A DNA stretch of 64,000 nucleotides. It comes from CAVOAK01 sp963664465. Lineage in GTDB: Bacteria > Pseudomonadota > Alphaproteobacteria > UBA8366 > CAVOAK01. How positions within the stretch are numbered: position 1 is the stretch's first letter; every line of letters starts with the position of its first letter. The notes under the pieces were generated by a model. The model did no database searches. It was not told the origin of the DNA and saw only the letters and a list, made by a program, of their open reading frames with translations. Location of the stretch: positions 62,001 through 126,000 of the forward strand of contig CAXXSU010000004.1 in the NCBI GenBank assembly GCA_963664465.2, written 5' to 3'. Below are positions 1-9,110 of this stretch, one piece after another. The translations under genes were made by a program, and so were the position numbers.

Positions 1-162
1 CGATACTTCCAAGTTCGCATCCACAAAACGCTTCGCGTCACCCCGGCCATGGAAGCCGGATTAAGCGAGACGGTATGGGACATGGAAGACTTGGTGCGGA
101 TCATGGATGAGCGGGCGCCGAAGCCGGGTCGGCCCAAGGCCTACAACAAGATTTCAAACTGA
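1..162 (+). pseudogene. C-terminal fragment of an IS1-type transposase
   Basis: The reading frame is open from the first base of the window and stops at 160-162, giving about 53 residues. It contains IHKTLRVTPAMEAG followed by a tryptophan-containing stretch and a basic Pro/Gly/Lys tail, the usual C-terminus of IS1-like DDE transposases in alphaproteobacteria. The rest of the gene lies outside the window, so I cannot say whether it is intact. The family call rests on remembered motif similarity only. Confidence 0.5.
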
Positions 163-221
163 TGCACTACCCTACAATCAGTTAACTTGACAAAGCCAAT
201 GTTAGTGTGACGGGCACCGGT

Positions 222-725
222 TTACGGCCTGTAGACTCCCGCGCCGAAGATATGGCCGTCATGCGCCACGATCCAGCTTGACTTCTGCTCGATCTCCCCG
301 CTGACCGGGTTCTTCCACTTGTAGTCGACCCAAGCCCCCTCCGCCGAGGCCATCAAACCTATCTCCTCGCCGAACTCCTTGCCGTCGGCATCGACGAAGC
401 TCGCCAGGGCAACTCCCAGAAGCGAGGAGTCGACGCCGTGGGCGACGACGGTTCCTTCGGGTCCGATAACGAAGATGTAGAGATCGCGGTCCAGGAACTC
501 CGGAGCCGGGTCGGCGTTGAACCTCGCCACCGCCGCCTCGGCCCCCATCTCGTCGTAGTAGGCGATCGCGCGCGCAACCATGTCCTGAGCCTCTTCGGCC
601 GAGCCGCGGTTGTCGCCTGCCGCGGCGGGCGCCGCGAGCGCCAGGACCAGCACGGCAACAAGGGCGGCGACTCCCGACGAAAAAAGAGTTGGATGATTTG
701 TGTCTGTATTGGACTGTTCGCCCAT
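222..725 (-). CDS. Secreted single-Cache-domain protein
   Basis: A 167-residue protein if translation starts at the ATG whose first base is 725. A longer open frame to 899 exists, but its extra N-terminus looks non-coding, while the shorter form begins just before a clear signal peptide (hydrophobic stretch about residues 15-35 ending in AAPAAAG). The mature part resembles small periplasmic Cache_2-type sensor proteins: a helix with AYYDEMGAEAAVARFN, then FVIGPEGTVVAHGVD and a C-terminal WIVAHDGHIFGAGVYRP. Such proteins usually bind small organic ligands in the periplasm, often for a partner receptor. No partner gene is adjacent, so its role is open. Confidence 0.7.
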   Translation of the reverse strand: MGEQSNTDTNHPTLFSSGVAALVAVLVLALAAPAAAGDNRGSAEEAQDMVARAIAYYDEMGAEAAVARFNADPAPEFLDRDLYIFVIGPEGTVVAHGVDSSLLGVALASFVDADGKEFGEEIGLMASAEGAWVDYKWKNPVSGEIEQKSSWIVAHDGHIFGAGVYRP

Positions 726-938
726 GATGAACCCTCTGAACCGACATTCCCCAGATGACATCCAAATTCGCGGAAATCGTACCACGGCCCCATCTCCAAG
801 GGAACTCTGTTCCCATTGCAGCCATCCGATGACATGATTTTGGTAATCGGCCAGCGCGTGGAAGGCCATTTGGTCGTTTCTCTTGCCATCCAGACACACC
901 TCTCGTGTCGCAATCTCCTTGCCGTCGATTCCCTCGGC

Positions 939-1667
939 CTACGCCGGAGCGGGTCTTCGTCGTAGATCATCAATCAGGCTCAAGATTTTCTGGAACAAGC
1001 TTCTTGGGACTGCAACCTCGGCCAATTGAAATGTGACGTACCGGCCATGGCTGACAACTTTCGCACCGATCTTGACCAGCTTCTCCCTCAGCGTCGTCAG
1101 CGACCATTGCTCCACGGCATCGGGCAACGCCAGGGTACGCATGAAGTTGCCGAGGTTATAGGCGAGTGCATGCAGCTGGAGCCGGACGGCATTGTTGCGT
1201 AACGAACGGCATGACAGCCGCGTCCACTTGATGGCGTTCTTGCCTTCCTTGATCCATTGCTCGGCAGTGCCGCGCTGATTGTAGAACGCAACAACCCGCT
1301 CGACAGGACGGCTCAGGTTGGTGACGCTTGAGCGGTGAAACCGATCAAGGCCGACGCGGGGATACAGTTCCCCTGAGTGCCACTCCACCTTGGCGACGAC
1401 CCGGCGGGGCTCCGTCCAGCTACCGGCCCGATAGCTGAAGTTCGCGTAATACCGACGAACTTCCTTCGGCGGCCGACCGACGGGGCGCTTGAGCAGGTGC
1501 GCGATGCTGTCGTGCAGCACCTTGTTGGCCGGAAGCCGGATGGCGTACTTGAAGCCTTCCGCTTCCAGAAACTCATAAACCTCGGGCGAGGCGAAGGCGG
1601 CGTCACCACGGAAATAACGCCGGAGTGTCTTGTTCCGGTATCGAGCGACCACCGGGTCCAGGGGCGC
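939..1667 (-). pseudogene. IS1380-family transposase, C-terminal half
   Basis: About 240 residues of an IS1380-type transposase (full length about 440-470). Visible are RYFRGDAAFASPEVYEFLE, FYNQRGTAEQWIKEGKNAIK with the catalytic-region glutamate, and the conserved LHALAYNLGNFMRTL. The frame is open upstream to about 1667 (reading APLDPVVARYR) and then ends in unrelated sequence, so the 5' half is gone. It differs from the intact IS1380-type element at 33,239-34,835. The 27 bases at 1668-1694 look like the tip of yet another IS, but I cannot name it with confidence. Confidence 0.8.
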
Positions 1668-1705
1668 ACTCCAAATTTTGCTCCGCCGTTGACAGTCTGA
1701 GCGTC

Positions 1706-1843
1706 ATAGACTATCGCGAGCGGTGGGGGCTCCCAGCCGACTACCCGATGGTGTCACCGAACTACGCTGCCCAGCGAAGCGAGTTGGCCAAGAAGATCGG
1801 GTTGGGGAGGAAGCCGAGGAAGCGGGGACGGAAGAAGGGGTGA
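1706..1843 (+). pseudogene. mucR: mucR/ros-type regulator, C-terminal fragment
   Basis: The frame encodes a segment with YRERWGLPADYPMVSPNYA followed by RSELAKKIGLGRK, the signature C-terminal half of MucR/Ros zinc-finger regulators, which govern motility, exopolysaccharide and cell-cycle genes in alphaproteobacteria. The N-terminal part with the Cys2His2 finger is missing: upstream sequence switches to IS debris near 1700. The fragment cannot bind DNA normally. Other mucR paralogues may exist elsewhere in the genome. Confidence 0.75.
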
Positions 1844-1948
1844 CGGCTGTGTCTACTTCGACTCCAACGTCGCCGAGAAAGAAGGCAAGCGCCTGCGCAG
1901 GCCGGGGAGGGTCGAGGCGTGAGGGAACGTGAAGAATGAGAATCGATA

Positions 1949-2722
1949 ATGACCGAACGATCTCAAGAAAACAGTGAGGTCCAAGAACGTTTGCTCGACC
2001 TCGTCAAGTACGTCGAGCATATGGCCCGGCTTAGCGAGAAAGCCGTGTTCGCCCTTGGCGAGTATCGCCAACTCATCTATCACGAAGCCGATCTAAAGGG
2101 CCGGGTCGGCGTCCGCCACGAACTGTCCGACGAAGACGGCCCAATTTGGCTTTCTATCGACCGCTTGAAGCGCATCGCGCCCCCGATTGTTCCTGAAGAC
2201 GTTGAGCCTTGGATCACGGTAGCTGCCGATCCGATTACGGAGCCAATCATCGAAACTGTTCGCACGGAGACTATTCCTCGCGTTCGCGCCGAACAGCTAA
2301 TCGAAGAGGGAGTTCTATACGAAGAAGATGCCCAACCCGCAATGCGGCCGGATCGCTTCGGAGACGAAGGGGAACAAACAGGTTTCTGTGATGTTATTTT
2401 CCGTCTTCAGAACCTGCCCGATGTCGATTACGCCGTGCGCGCGTATGTGGAAGGACCGTGGCGGGAGTGGGCTGAAGCGGAAAAGCCGCGCCGCGAAACC
2501 ATCAAGATATACGACAATTATTTCAGCCTCCAACAATCCATCCAAGCGATGGACGGGGAACAGGGCCTCGAACTCGTTTGGGGTATGGGGATGGTGCGCT
2601 GGCGGTTAGAAGACGGCCGCATCATCGATCATCCGGTCGTGGAGCAACTGGCCGAGATCGACATGGATACCTTGTCGGGCAGGATCAATATCCGCCCCCG
2701 CTCCACCGAACCCAACGTTCCT
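1949..2722 (+). pseudogene. SF1 helicase gene, segment 1 (N-terminus)
   Basis: First of five pieces of one gene. Joined as 1949-2722, 4203-4482, 5530-7641, 8689-about 9105 and 10561-10920, they give a continuous frame of about 1,310 residues belonging to large superfamily-1 (Upf1-like) AAA helicases. This segment (258 codons) carries the N-terminal region, with a start ATG at 1949, and ends at NVP just before an IS1182-like element. The next piece begins PFFAIENPG and joins in frame. Such helicases often sit in defence or DNA-repair loci, but no partner gene is visible. The product cannot be made as it stands. Confidence 0.8.
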
Positions 2723-4202
2723 CTTAACAGCCCGTTGACGAAGTCTTCCCTGGACGAAGTCGGCATGGTCTGATTCTCTGGTGTCCTGGCCTGAAGGGGG
2801 GTTCGCTGATGGCGATGGGACAGCAGAAGGATCGTCAGGGGGACTTGATGGTGAGCTGGTCGGAGATGCCGCGCTCGCCTGGTCATGTATTTTACGACCG
2901 CCTGCAGTTGGTACTGATCGAGGGCGGCTTCGACGGCTTCGCCGAGGCGGTCTGCCAGCCCTATTACGCGGCCAGGATGGGGGCGCCTTCGGTGCCACCC
3001 GGGCGCTACTTCCGTATGCACCTGGTGGGCTACTTCGAGGGTATCGACTCTGAGCGTGGGCTGGAGTGGCGCTGCTCGGATTCCCTGTCGCTACGGGAGT
3101 TCCTGCTGTTGGAGATGCGGGAACGGGTGCCGGACCATTCCTGGCTGTCACGGACCCGCGCGCGCCTGCCCCATGAAGTCCACACGGCGGTGTTTGACTG
3201 GGTCCTGGCGCTGATCGCCGAGGCGGGTCTGGTGAAGGGCGAGCGCATCGGGGTGGATGCCTCGACCATGGAGGCCAACGCGGCGCTGCGCAACATCGTG
3301 CGGAGGGACACGGGCGAGGGTTACCGGGGGATGCTGGAGCGCTTGGCCCAGGAGAGCGGTATCGAGACACCCACGGCTGAGGACCTGGCGCGTCTGGACC
3401 GCAAGCGCAAGGGCAAGAAGCTCTCGAACCAGGACTGGGTTTCCAGGAGCGACCCCGAGGCCAAGATCGCCAAGATGAAGGACGGCACCACGCACCTGGC
3501 CTACAAGCCCGAGCACGCGGTGGATCTGGACACCGGCGCGGTGGTGGCGGCGGAGCTGCACCCGGCCGACGAGGGCGATACGACAACGCTTCCCAAGACC
3601 CTGGCGGCGGCCGAGGCAAACCTCGAGGCGGTGGATGTGGCGCCGACGGCCGAAGATCCGGCCGAATGTGTGACCGATAAGGGCTACCACTCACGGTTGG
3701 TCTTGAAGGCGCTCGACGACGGCCCCTGGAAGAGCCGGATCTCCGAGCCCAAGCAGAAGGGTTTTGCGCGCTGGCACGGAGATGATGCGGCTCGCCGGGC
3801 GGTCACCAACAACCGGACCCGGCTGTTATCGGGGGTGGCCAGGGAAGCCTTCAAGCTGCGCGCCGAGATCGTCGAGCGCTCCTTTGCCCACAACCTCGAT
3901 CGCGGCGGTATGCGCCGGACCTGGCTTCGGGGCCGCGAGAACGTGCACAAGCGATACCTGCTTCACGTCGCCGGCCACAACCTATCGTTGCTGATGCGCC
4001 AACTCATCGGCGCCGGCACCCCGAAGGAGGCCGTGGCGGGCGGAATTGGCGCCTTGTTCGTGCTTGTTACGCCCGCTGGAGCCGTCCTGGTCGTTCAGAT
4101 CGTCCTCATCGTCTCGGAGGATGGCGAAACCGCCTTCGCCGCGATATGCTTCGCCGTGGCGTGAAACCCGGTCAATGACGCCTTTTTCAACGGGCTGTTA
4201 AG
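2723..4202 (+). mobile_element. IS1182-like element in the helicase gene
   Basis: The ends are inverted repeats: CTTAACAGCCCGTTGA at 2723 and its complement ending at 4202. The interior holds a single transposase gene. I see no convincing target duplication; removing the whole element leaves the helicase in frame with no extra bases. Confidence 0.8.
2809..4164 (+). CDS. IS1182-like transposase
   Basis: A 451-residue DDE transposase that looks intact. The first catalytic aspartate lies in GERIGVDASTMEANAAL (about residue 147), a second in CVTDKGYHS (about residue 287), and a glutamate in the region EIVERSFAHNLDRGGMRR (about residue 355). An AGGGG-type ribosome site precedes ATG 2809. The last 50 residues are hydrophobic and unlike the catalytic part; this tail is typical of some members of the group. 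Only copy of this element in the window. Confidence 0.85.
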   Translation: MAMGQQKDRQGDLMVSWSEMPRSPGHVFYDRLQLVLIEGGFDGFAEAVCQPYYAARMGAPSVPPGRYFRMHLVGYFEGIDSERGLEWRCSDSLSLREFLLLEMRERVPDHSWLSRTRARLPHEVHTAVFDWVLALIAEAGLVKGERIGVDASTMEANAALRNIVRRDTGEGYRGMLERLAQESGIETPTAEDLARLDRKRKGKKLSNQDWVSRSDPEAKIAKMKDGTTHLAYKPEHAVDLDTGAVVAAELHPADEGDTTTLPKTLAAAEANLEAVDVAPTAEDPAECVTDKGYHSRLVLKALDDGPWKSRISEPKQKGFARWHGDDAARRAVTNNRTRLLSGVAREAFKLRAEIVERSFAHNLDRGGMRRTWLRGRENVHKRYLLHVAGHNLSLLMRQLIGAGTPKEAVAGGIGALFVLVTPAGAVLVVQIVLIVSEDGETAFAAICFAVA

Positions 4203-4482
4203 CCATTTTTTGCCATAGAGAACCCCGGAGCTGACCAAGTCCATTCGTTCGCCAAGGATTTCTTCACCAGATTCAAGGAAGACGAGGACCTGTCTCCGTT
4301 CAATGGCGAGACATTCGAGTCCATCCTTCGGGAAGTGGCAATGCGGATGCATGGCGAGGCCCGTTACCACCCCGACGATTTGTCCGATATCACCGACCGG
4401 ACCCTTCCCCAGATCGACAAGACGTTGCGCGTCACCAACACATGGGTAGTGTTCGCACGGCAGAGGTCGGACAATTTTTTCA
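4203..4482 (+). pseudogene. SF1 helicase gene, segment 2
   Basis: A 93-codon piece between two ISs, starting PFFAIENPGADQ and ending in DNFF. It joins in frame with segment 1 directly, and with segment 3 once one copy of the 8-bp duplication TTTTTTCA is removed (reading FFINDLVKLKE). Confidence 0.75.
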
Positions 4483-5521
4483 ATAGGGTATCCTATTCGC
4501 TCTCGTAGTGCCTAGATCTGGGGGGCAGGGCTGGGTCTGCCCCCGACGAGCTTCTTGTATGGCACGGGCTCCAGTTGCACTGCTTGCTGGAGGAGTCGAT
4601 AGAACAGGAGGCCGCGAGCTTTGGATCGGCGGCGATTGAAGCGGAACGTGAACTCGTCCAGATAGTAATCAAGCTGGGAGGCGCTAATAGCCCCATGGTG
4701 AATACCCAGCCACCACCGATCAAGGAGGCCGGCTACCCGATGAACTTGGGGCATGACAATGTGGGCTGGGTCGCCGCTGGCGGAAATATTTTTCGGCTGG
4801 TGTTCGAAGCCGACTCCCGTGAGACCGTTGTAGGCTCGCCAGCCATCGGTTCGAATCGTTGCTCCCGGGCACACAGCCGTTTGGACGAAAGGAATGAGGC
4901 TCTCGGCGGATGCGTCCTCGACACGCGCCATGCGGATACGACCGGTGCCCCGACCCCGGATTTCGGCGGCAATCGCGACAATCGATTTCTTGTTTGTTTT
5001 CCGCCCCGTAACGCCAACCTCCCGGCCGCCCACATAGGTTTCGTCGACCTCGACCTCGCCATTCAGAAGCTCTCTGCCCGGTCGAACCATGGCCCGGCGC
5101 AGCTTATGGAGCCATGTCCAAGCCGTTTGATAACCGCCCAGGCCGAGTATTCGTTGAACCCCAAGCGCACTGACGCCGTGCTTCTGATTCGTCACATACC
5201 ACATCGCCTGGAACCAAAGCCGCAACGGTTTCCGCGTACCCTCGAAGATCGTCCCCGCGGTCGGCGACGTCTGACGTTGGCATCCCGCACATCGCTGTTG
5301 GCCCCTGGCCGTCACCCACGCCTCGGTTCCCCCGCAGGCCGGACACCGAAACCCGGCAGGCCAACGGACACGCCGAAGAAAATCCGCACAGGCGGCCTCA
5401 GAAGCGAACCAGTCGTCAAATTCCATAAGCGTGCGAGGGTAATCGATCCCGCCAACGGGATGGGCAGTATTCTCGGCCATCACAACATCTTGCCACTACG
5501 AGAGCGAATAGGATACCCTAT
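4483..5521 (-). mobile_element. IS1595-family element, copy A
   Basis: A 1,039-bp element bounded by ATAGGGTATCCTATTCGCTC and its complement, flanked by the 8-bp target duplication TTTTTTCA (4475-4482 and 5522-5529). The tip of each end contains a small dyad, ATAGG-GTAT-CCTAT. It interrupts the helicase gene. All seven clean copies in the window encode the same protein, which implies very recent spread. Confidence 0.95.
4512..5480 (-). CDS. IS1595 (ISXO2-like) transposase, copy A
   Basis: A 322-residue protein from the ATG at 5480 (a GTG lies one codon upstream). Residues about 40-65 form a zinc ribbon with CPACGG and CAGC pairs, as in ISXO2-like transposases. The DDE/N catalytic fold follows, with an aspartate in EVEVDETYVGG (about 145), a second in IRTDGWRAY (about 215), and a C-terminal FTFRFNRRRSKARG motif. 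It catalyses cut-and-paste or copy-in movement with 8-bp duplications. The protein is identical in all copies, so every copy is a candidate for being active. Confidence 0.9.
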   Translation of the reverse strand: MAENTAHPVGGIDYPRTLMEFDDWFASEAACADFLRRVRWPAGFRCPACGGTEAWVTARGQQRCAGCQRQTSPTAGTIFEGTRKPLRLWFQAMWYVTNQKHGVSALGVQRILGLGGYQTAWTWLHKLRRAMVRPGRELLNGEVEVDETYVGGREVGVTGRKTNKKSIVAIAAEIRGRGTGRIRMARVEDASAESLIPFVQTAVCPGATIRTDGWRAYNGLTGVGFEHQPKNISASGDPAHIVMPQVHRVAGLLDRWWLGIHHGAISASQLDYYLDEFTFRFNRRRSKARGLLFYRLLQQAVQLEPVPYKKLVGGRPSPAPQI

Positions 5522-5529
5522 TTTTTTCA

Positions 5530-7641
5530 TTAACGATTTAGTGAAGTTGAAAGAGGCCGTCGAAGAATCGGAAGACCTTCCAGGTCCAGCAAGACGGCTT
5601 GTGACGCAGCCAAGCACCACCTCTCCATACGTTTCCCCGATAATCGATACCGGTCAAGGTGATCAGTTAGGAGGAGGCGATACTGCGACATCACCCTCCC
5701 CAGTATCCGAGATTGAGGCTACACGCACCGAAGAGTTCTTTTTTCCGAAACCCTTCAACGACGACCAGATTTCCATTATCCATCGCCTCGATGAGGCCGA
5801 CGGTGTCGTGGTGCAAGGGCCGCCGGGAACGGGTAAGACCCACACCATTGCCAACATCATTTGCCACTACCTCGCCACAGGCCGCCGTGTGCTGGTCACA
5901 TCGAAGGGAGAGGCCGCGCTGACCGTCCTGCGCGACCACATCCCGAAAGGCATTCAGAATCTCACTATTAGTCTGCTGACGAACGAACGGGCTGGCCTCA
6001 AGCAATTGGAACAAGCCGTGAGTGTGCTTTCCAACACGGCGACGCAGTTGAGCCCCCGCCACCTGGAACGCGATATTAAAGCCGACCAACAGCGCATCGG
6101 GGTGCTGAGAAAAAACATCAGAAAAATTGACAAAGAACTCGGCGAATGGGCCAACCACCACCTGAAGACTGTCGGGGACGGAGTTGGCATCCTCCCTATG
6201 GAGCTGGCCCAAGAGATCGTCGGCGGCCGCGAAAGCCATGAATGGCTACCCGACCACCCGGGACCAGAAACGAAGTACGATCCCCAATTTTCGGAGGAAG
6301 ATGTCGCCGCCGCCCGAGAGGCCCGGAAGGCGCTGGGCGAGAACCTATTGTATCTCGGCAAGGCGTTGCCGAGCGTCTCGGACCTTCCCGACGCAGCCAT
6401 GATCACAGCTGTCCATGAGGATCTCGTCCGCGCTAAGCGTCTGGATGAGGAGGTGACGAATCACAACGTGCCCGTGCTTTCGTTATCGACGCCCCGTGCT
6501 ACGGAACGCGCCGGAAAACTCTTGGAAGCCATCGAGCGTATCGTCTCCATGTTCAAGGATTTGGAGCTGGAGCCGTGGCTCCAGGGCATCACCGAGATAT
6601 GGCGCGACAAAGGTGTCCGGTCTGACGAAGTCAAGCTATTTAATGACCTCCTGCCAACCGCGAGAGACCTCACCAACCGGCGCAGAGACATCGTCGGAAA
6701 TGCCGTCGTCCTACCCGAAGGCGCAGACGGGGACACCGATTTGTTTGACGGCGTGGCGCGTACTGCGAACGGCTCTCGACCGTTCGGTCTGGTGCCCTTT
6801 GGAAAATCCGAGGCTCGTGCCCGGTATGGCCGCATTCGCATTGAGGGCCACCAGCCGAACGGGGCGGAGGAATGGAAAAAAGTGGCTGAGGCCCTTCAAT
6901 GGCGGCGGGATATGATCGCATTTGTCGGCCGTTGGACCGCCGTAAAAGCTGAACATGACCTCCCGACGATGGAAGGCGACGTGGACGACATGGCACGTTG
7001 GTTATCCAATGTCGTCCGTATTATCGATCAGGTGACTGTGGTTTTGGACGAAGATCGCGGAGCCATAGAAAAGGACGTGCCTGATCTTTTTCCTTACGGC
7101 ATGTCCGTATCTGACATTCTCGCGTCACGACAAGAGGCGGAGAAGGCGGTGGAAACCATCCGCGTCAATCTATCGAAGAACCGCCTTACAGGGTCCCGGG
7201 ATAAGATTGACGAGTTGCTGGAACGCCTCGCCACATGTTCGGGGCCAATAGTCGATGCATTGAAGGAGTTTGTTGCCAAACCGGTTGGCGACCAAGCCTT
7301 GCAACCACCCCAAATCACTGACGGCTGGCAGGACCTATGTAGACAGCTTTCGGACTTACTTAATCTGCGACCTCAAATGGACACAATCGAACGGGTCGCT
7401 GGATTGGTTGCGGAATCGGGAGCACCGAACTGGGCGGAGAAACTACAGAACGAACCAGTATCCAGCGGCGAGGATGTCTGGACGCCTATCGATTGGCGGA
7501 AAACTTGGAACTGGCGGCGGCAAGAGACGTATCTCAAACGAATCGACGGACGCGACAGAATACGGGAGCTGGCTGAGACTAATTTCCGGCATGAGGGCGA
7601 CCTCCGAAAGACCTTCCAGAAGGTCGTCGAGAACCGTACGT
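5530..7641 (+). pseudogene. SF1 helicase gene, segment 3 (Walker A and helical insert)
   Basis: The largest piece, 704 codons. It contains the ATP-binding Walker A sequence GPPGTGKTHT near 5819-5848, followed by NIICHYLATGRRVLVTS (motif Ia). A long, mostly helical insert of about 500 residues then separates motif Ia from the Walker B motif in segment 4. This arrangement is typical of very large Upf1-like SF1 helicases. Apart from the IS insertions I see no internal stop or frameshift. Confidence 0.8.
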
Positions 7642-8680
7642 ATAGGGTATCCTATTCGCTCTCGTAGTGCCTAGATCTGGGGGGCAGGGCTGGGTCTGCC
7701 CCCGACGAGCTTCTTGTATGGCACGGGCTCCAGTTGCACTGCTTGCTGGAGGAGTCGATAGAACAGGAGGCCGCGAGCTTTGGATCGGCGGCGATTGAAG
7801 CGGAACGTGAACTCGTCCAGATAGTAATCAAGCTGGGAGGCGCTAATAGCCCCATGGTGAATACCCAGCCACCACCGATCAAGGAGGCCGGCTACCCGAT
7901 GAACTTGGGGCATGACAATGTGGGCTGGGTCGCCGCTGGCGGAAATATTTTTCGGCTGGTGTTCGAAGCCGACTCCCGTGAGACCGTTGTAGGCTCGCCA
8001 GCCATCGGTTCGAATCGTTGCTCCCGGGCACACAGCCGTTTGGACGAAAGGAATGAGGCTCTCGGCGGATGCGTCCTCGACACGCGCCATGCGGATACGA
8101 CCGGTGCCCCGACCCCGGATTTCGGCGGCAATCGCGACAATCGATTTCTTGTTTGTTTTCCGCCCCGTAACGCCAACCTCCCGGCCGCCCACATAGGTTT
8201 CGTCGACCTCGACCTCGCCATTCAGAAGCTCTCTGCCCGGTCGAACCATGGCCCGGCGCAGCTTATGGAGCCATGTCCAAGCCGTTTGATAACCGCCCAG
8301 GCCGAGTATTCGTTGAACCCCAAGCGCACTGACGCCGTGCTTCTGATTCGTCACATACCACATCGCCTGGAACCAAAGCCGCAACGGTTTCCGCGTACCC
8401 TCGAAGATCGTCCCCGCGGTCGGCGACGTCTGACGTTGGCATCCCGCACATCGCTGTTGGCCCCTGGCCGTCACCCACGCCTCGGTTCCCCCGCAGGCCG
8501 GACACCGAAACCCGGCAGGCCAACGGACACGCCGAAGAAAATCCGCACAGGCGGCCTCAGAAGCGAACCAGTCGTCAAATTCCATAAGCGTGCGAGGGTA
8601 ATCGATCCCGCCAACGGGATGGGCAGTATTCTCGGCCATCACAACATCTTGCCACTACGAGAGCGAATAGGATACCCTAT
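7642..8680 (-). mobile_element. IS1595-family element, copy B
   Basis: Same 1,039-bp element as copy A and in the same orientation, flanked by the 8-bp duplication CCGTACGT (7634-7641 and 8681-8688). Removing it and one duplication rejoins helicase codons as ENRTFLSLKTSMTE. Confidence 0.95.
7671..8639 (-). CDS. IS1595 transposase, copy B
   Basis: A 322-residue transposase identical in sequence to the copy at 4512-5480, with the same zinc ribbon and catalytic residues. Confidence 0.9.
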   Translation of the reverse strand: MAENTAHPVGGIDYPRTLMEFDDWFASEAACADFLRRVRWPAGFRCPACGGTEAWVTARGQQRCAGCQRQTSPTAGTIFEGTRKPLRLWFQAMWYVTNQKHGVSALGVQRILGLGGYQTAWTWLHKLRRAMVRPGRELLNGEVEVDETYVGGREVGVTGRKTNKKSIVAIAAEIRGRGTGRIRMARVEDASAESLIPFVQTAVCPGATIRTDGWRAYNGLTGVGFEHQPKNISASGDPAHIVMPQVHRVAGLLDRWWLGIHHGAISASQLDYYLDEFTFRFNRRRSKARGLLFYRLLQQAVQLEPVPYKKLVGGRPSPAPQI

Positions 8681-8688
8681 CCGTACGT

Positions 8689-9105
8689 TTCTAAGTCTCA
8701 AGACATCTATGACCGAACGGGTGGAAAGCGCCCTCGTCATGTTCACGAGCGCAATCCGGCGTATCGGCAGGGGAACTGGTATTCGCGCCCAGCGTTTCCG
8801 TCGCGACGCCCGTTCAGCCATGGAGCAGTCATATGCGGCCGTACCATGCTGGATTATGCCGACGTGGCGGATCTCCGAGAGCCTGCCTGCTGCTCTTGCA
8901 TCCTTCGATTTGGTCATCGTTGACGAGGCTTCTCAATCCGACATCGGGGCTTTACCGGCGTTGTTACGAGGGAAGAAGGTCCTTATCGTCGGAGATGATA
9001 AACAGGTGAGTCCGACCGGGGCTTTCGTCGAGGAACGTCGCCTTCTGCAACTCAAGCATAACTTCCTCCAAAACCAACCCTACGGACCGCTCATGCTCCC
9101 TGGGG
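8689..9105 (+). pseudogene. SF1 helicase gene, segment 4 (Walker B, motif III)
   Basis: About 139 codons. It carries the Walker B/motif II sequence LVIVDEASQSD near 8910-8940 and motif III GDDKQVSPTG near 8992-9022. The frame ends at LMLPGG, where an IS256-family element sits. An 11-base G run (9102-9112) marks the junction and could be a place for sequencing slips. Confidence 0.75.
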
Positions 9106-9110
9106 GGGGG

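Noticed and set aside
2606..3694. A 362-residue Pro/Arg/Ser-rich minus-strand frame
   Set aside because: The composition is typical of antisense high-GC DNA opposite the IS1182-like transposase.
4575..7667. A 1,030-residue open frame on the plus strand spanning IS1595 copy A and the helicase
   Set aside because: Its first 300 residues are the antisense of the IS1595 transposase; only the part from 5530 is real helicase coding sequence.
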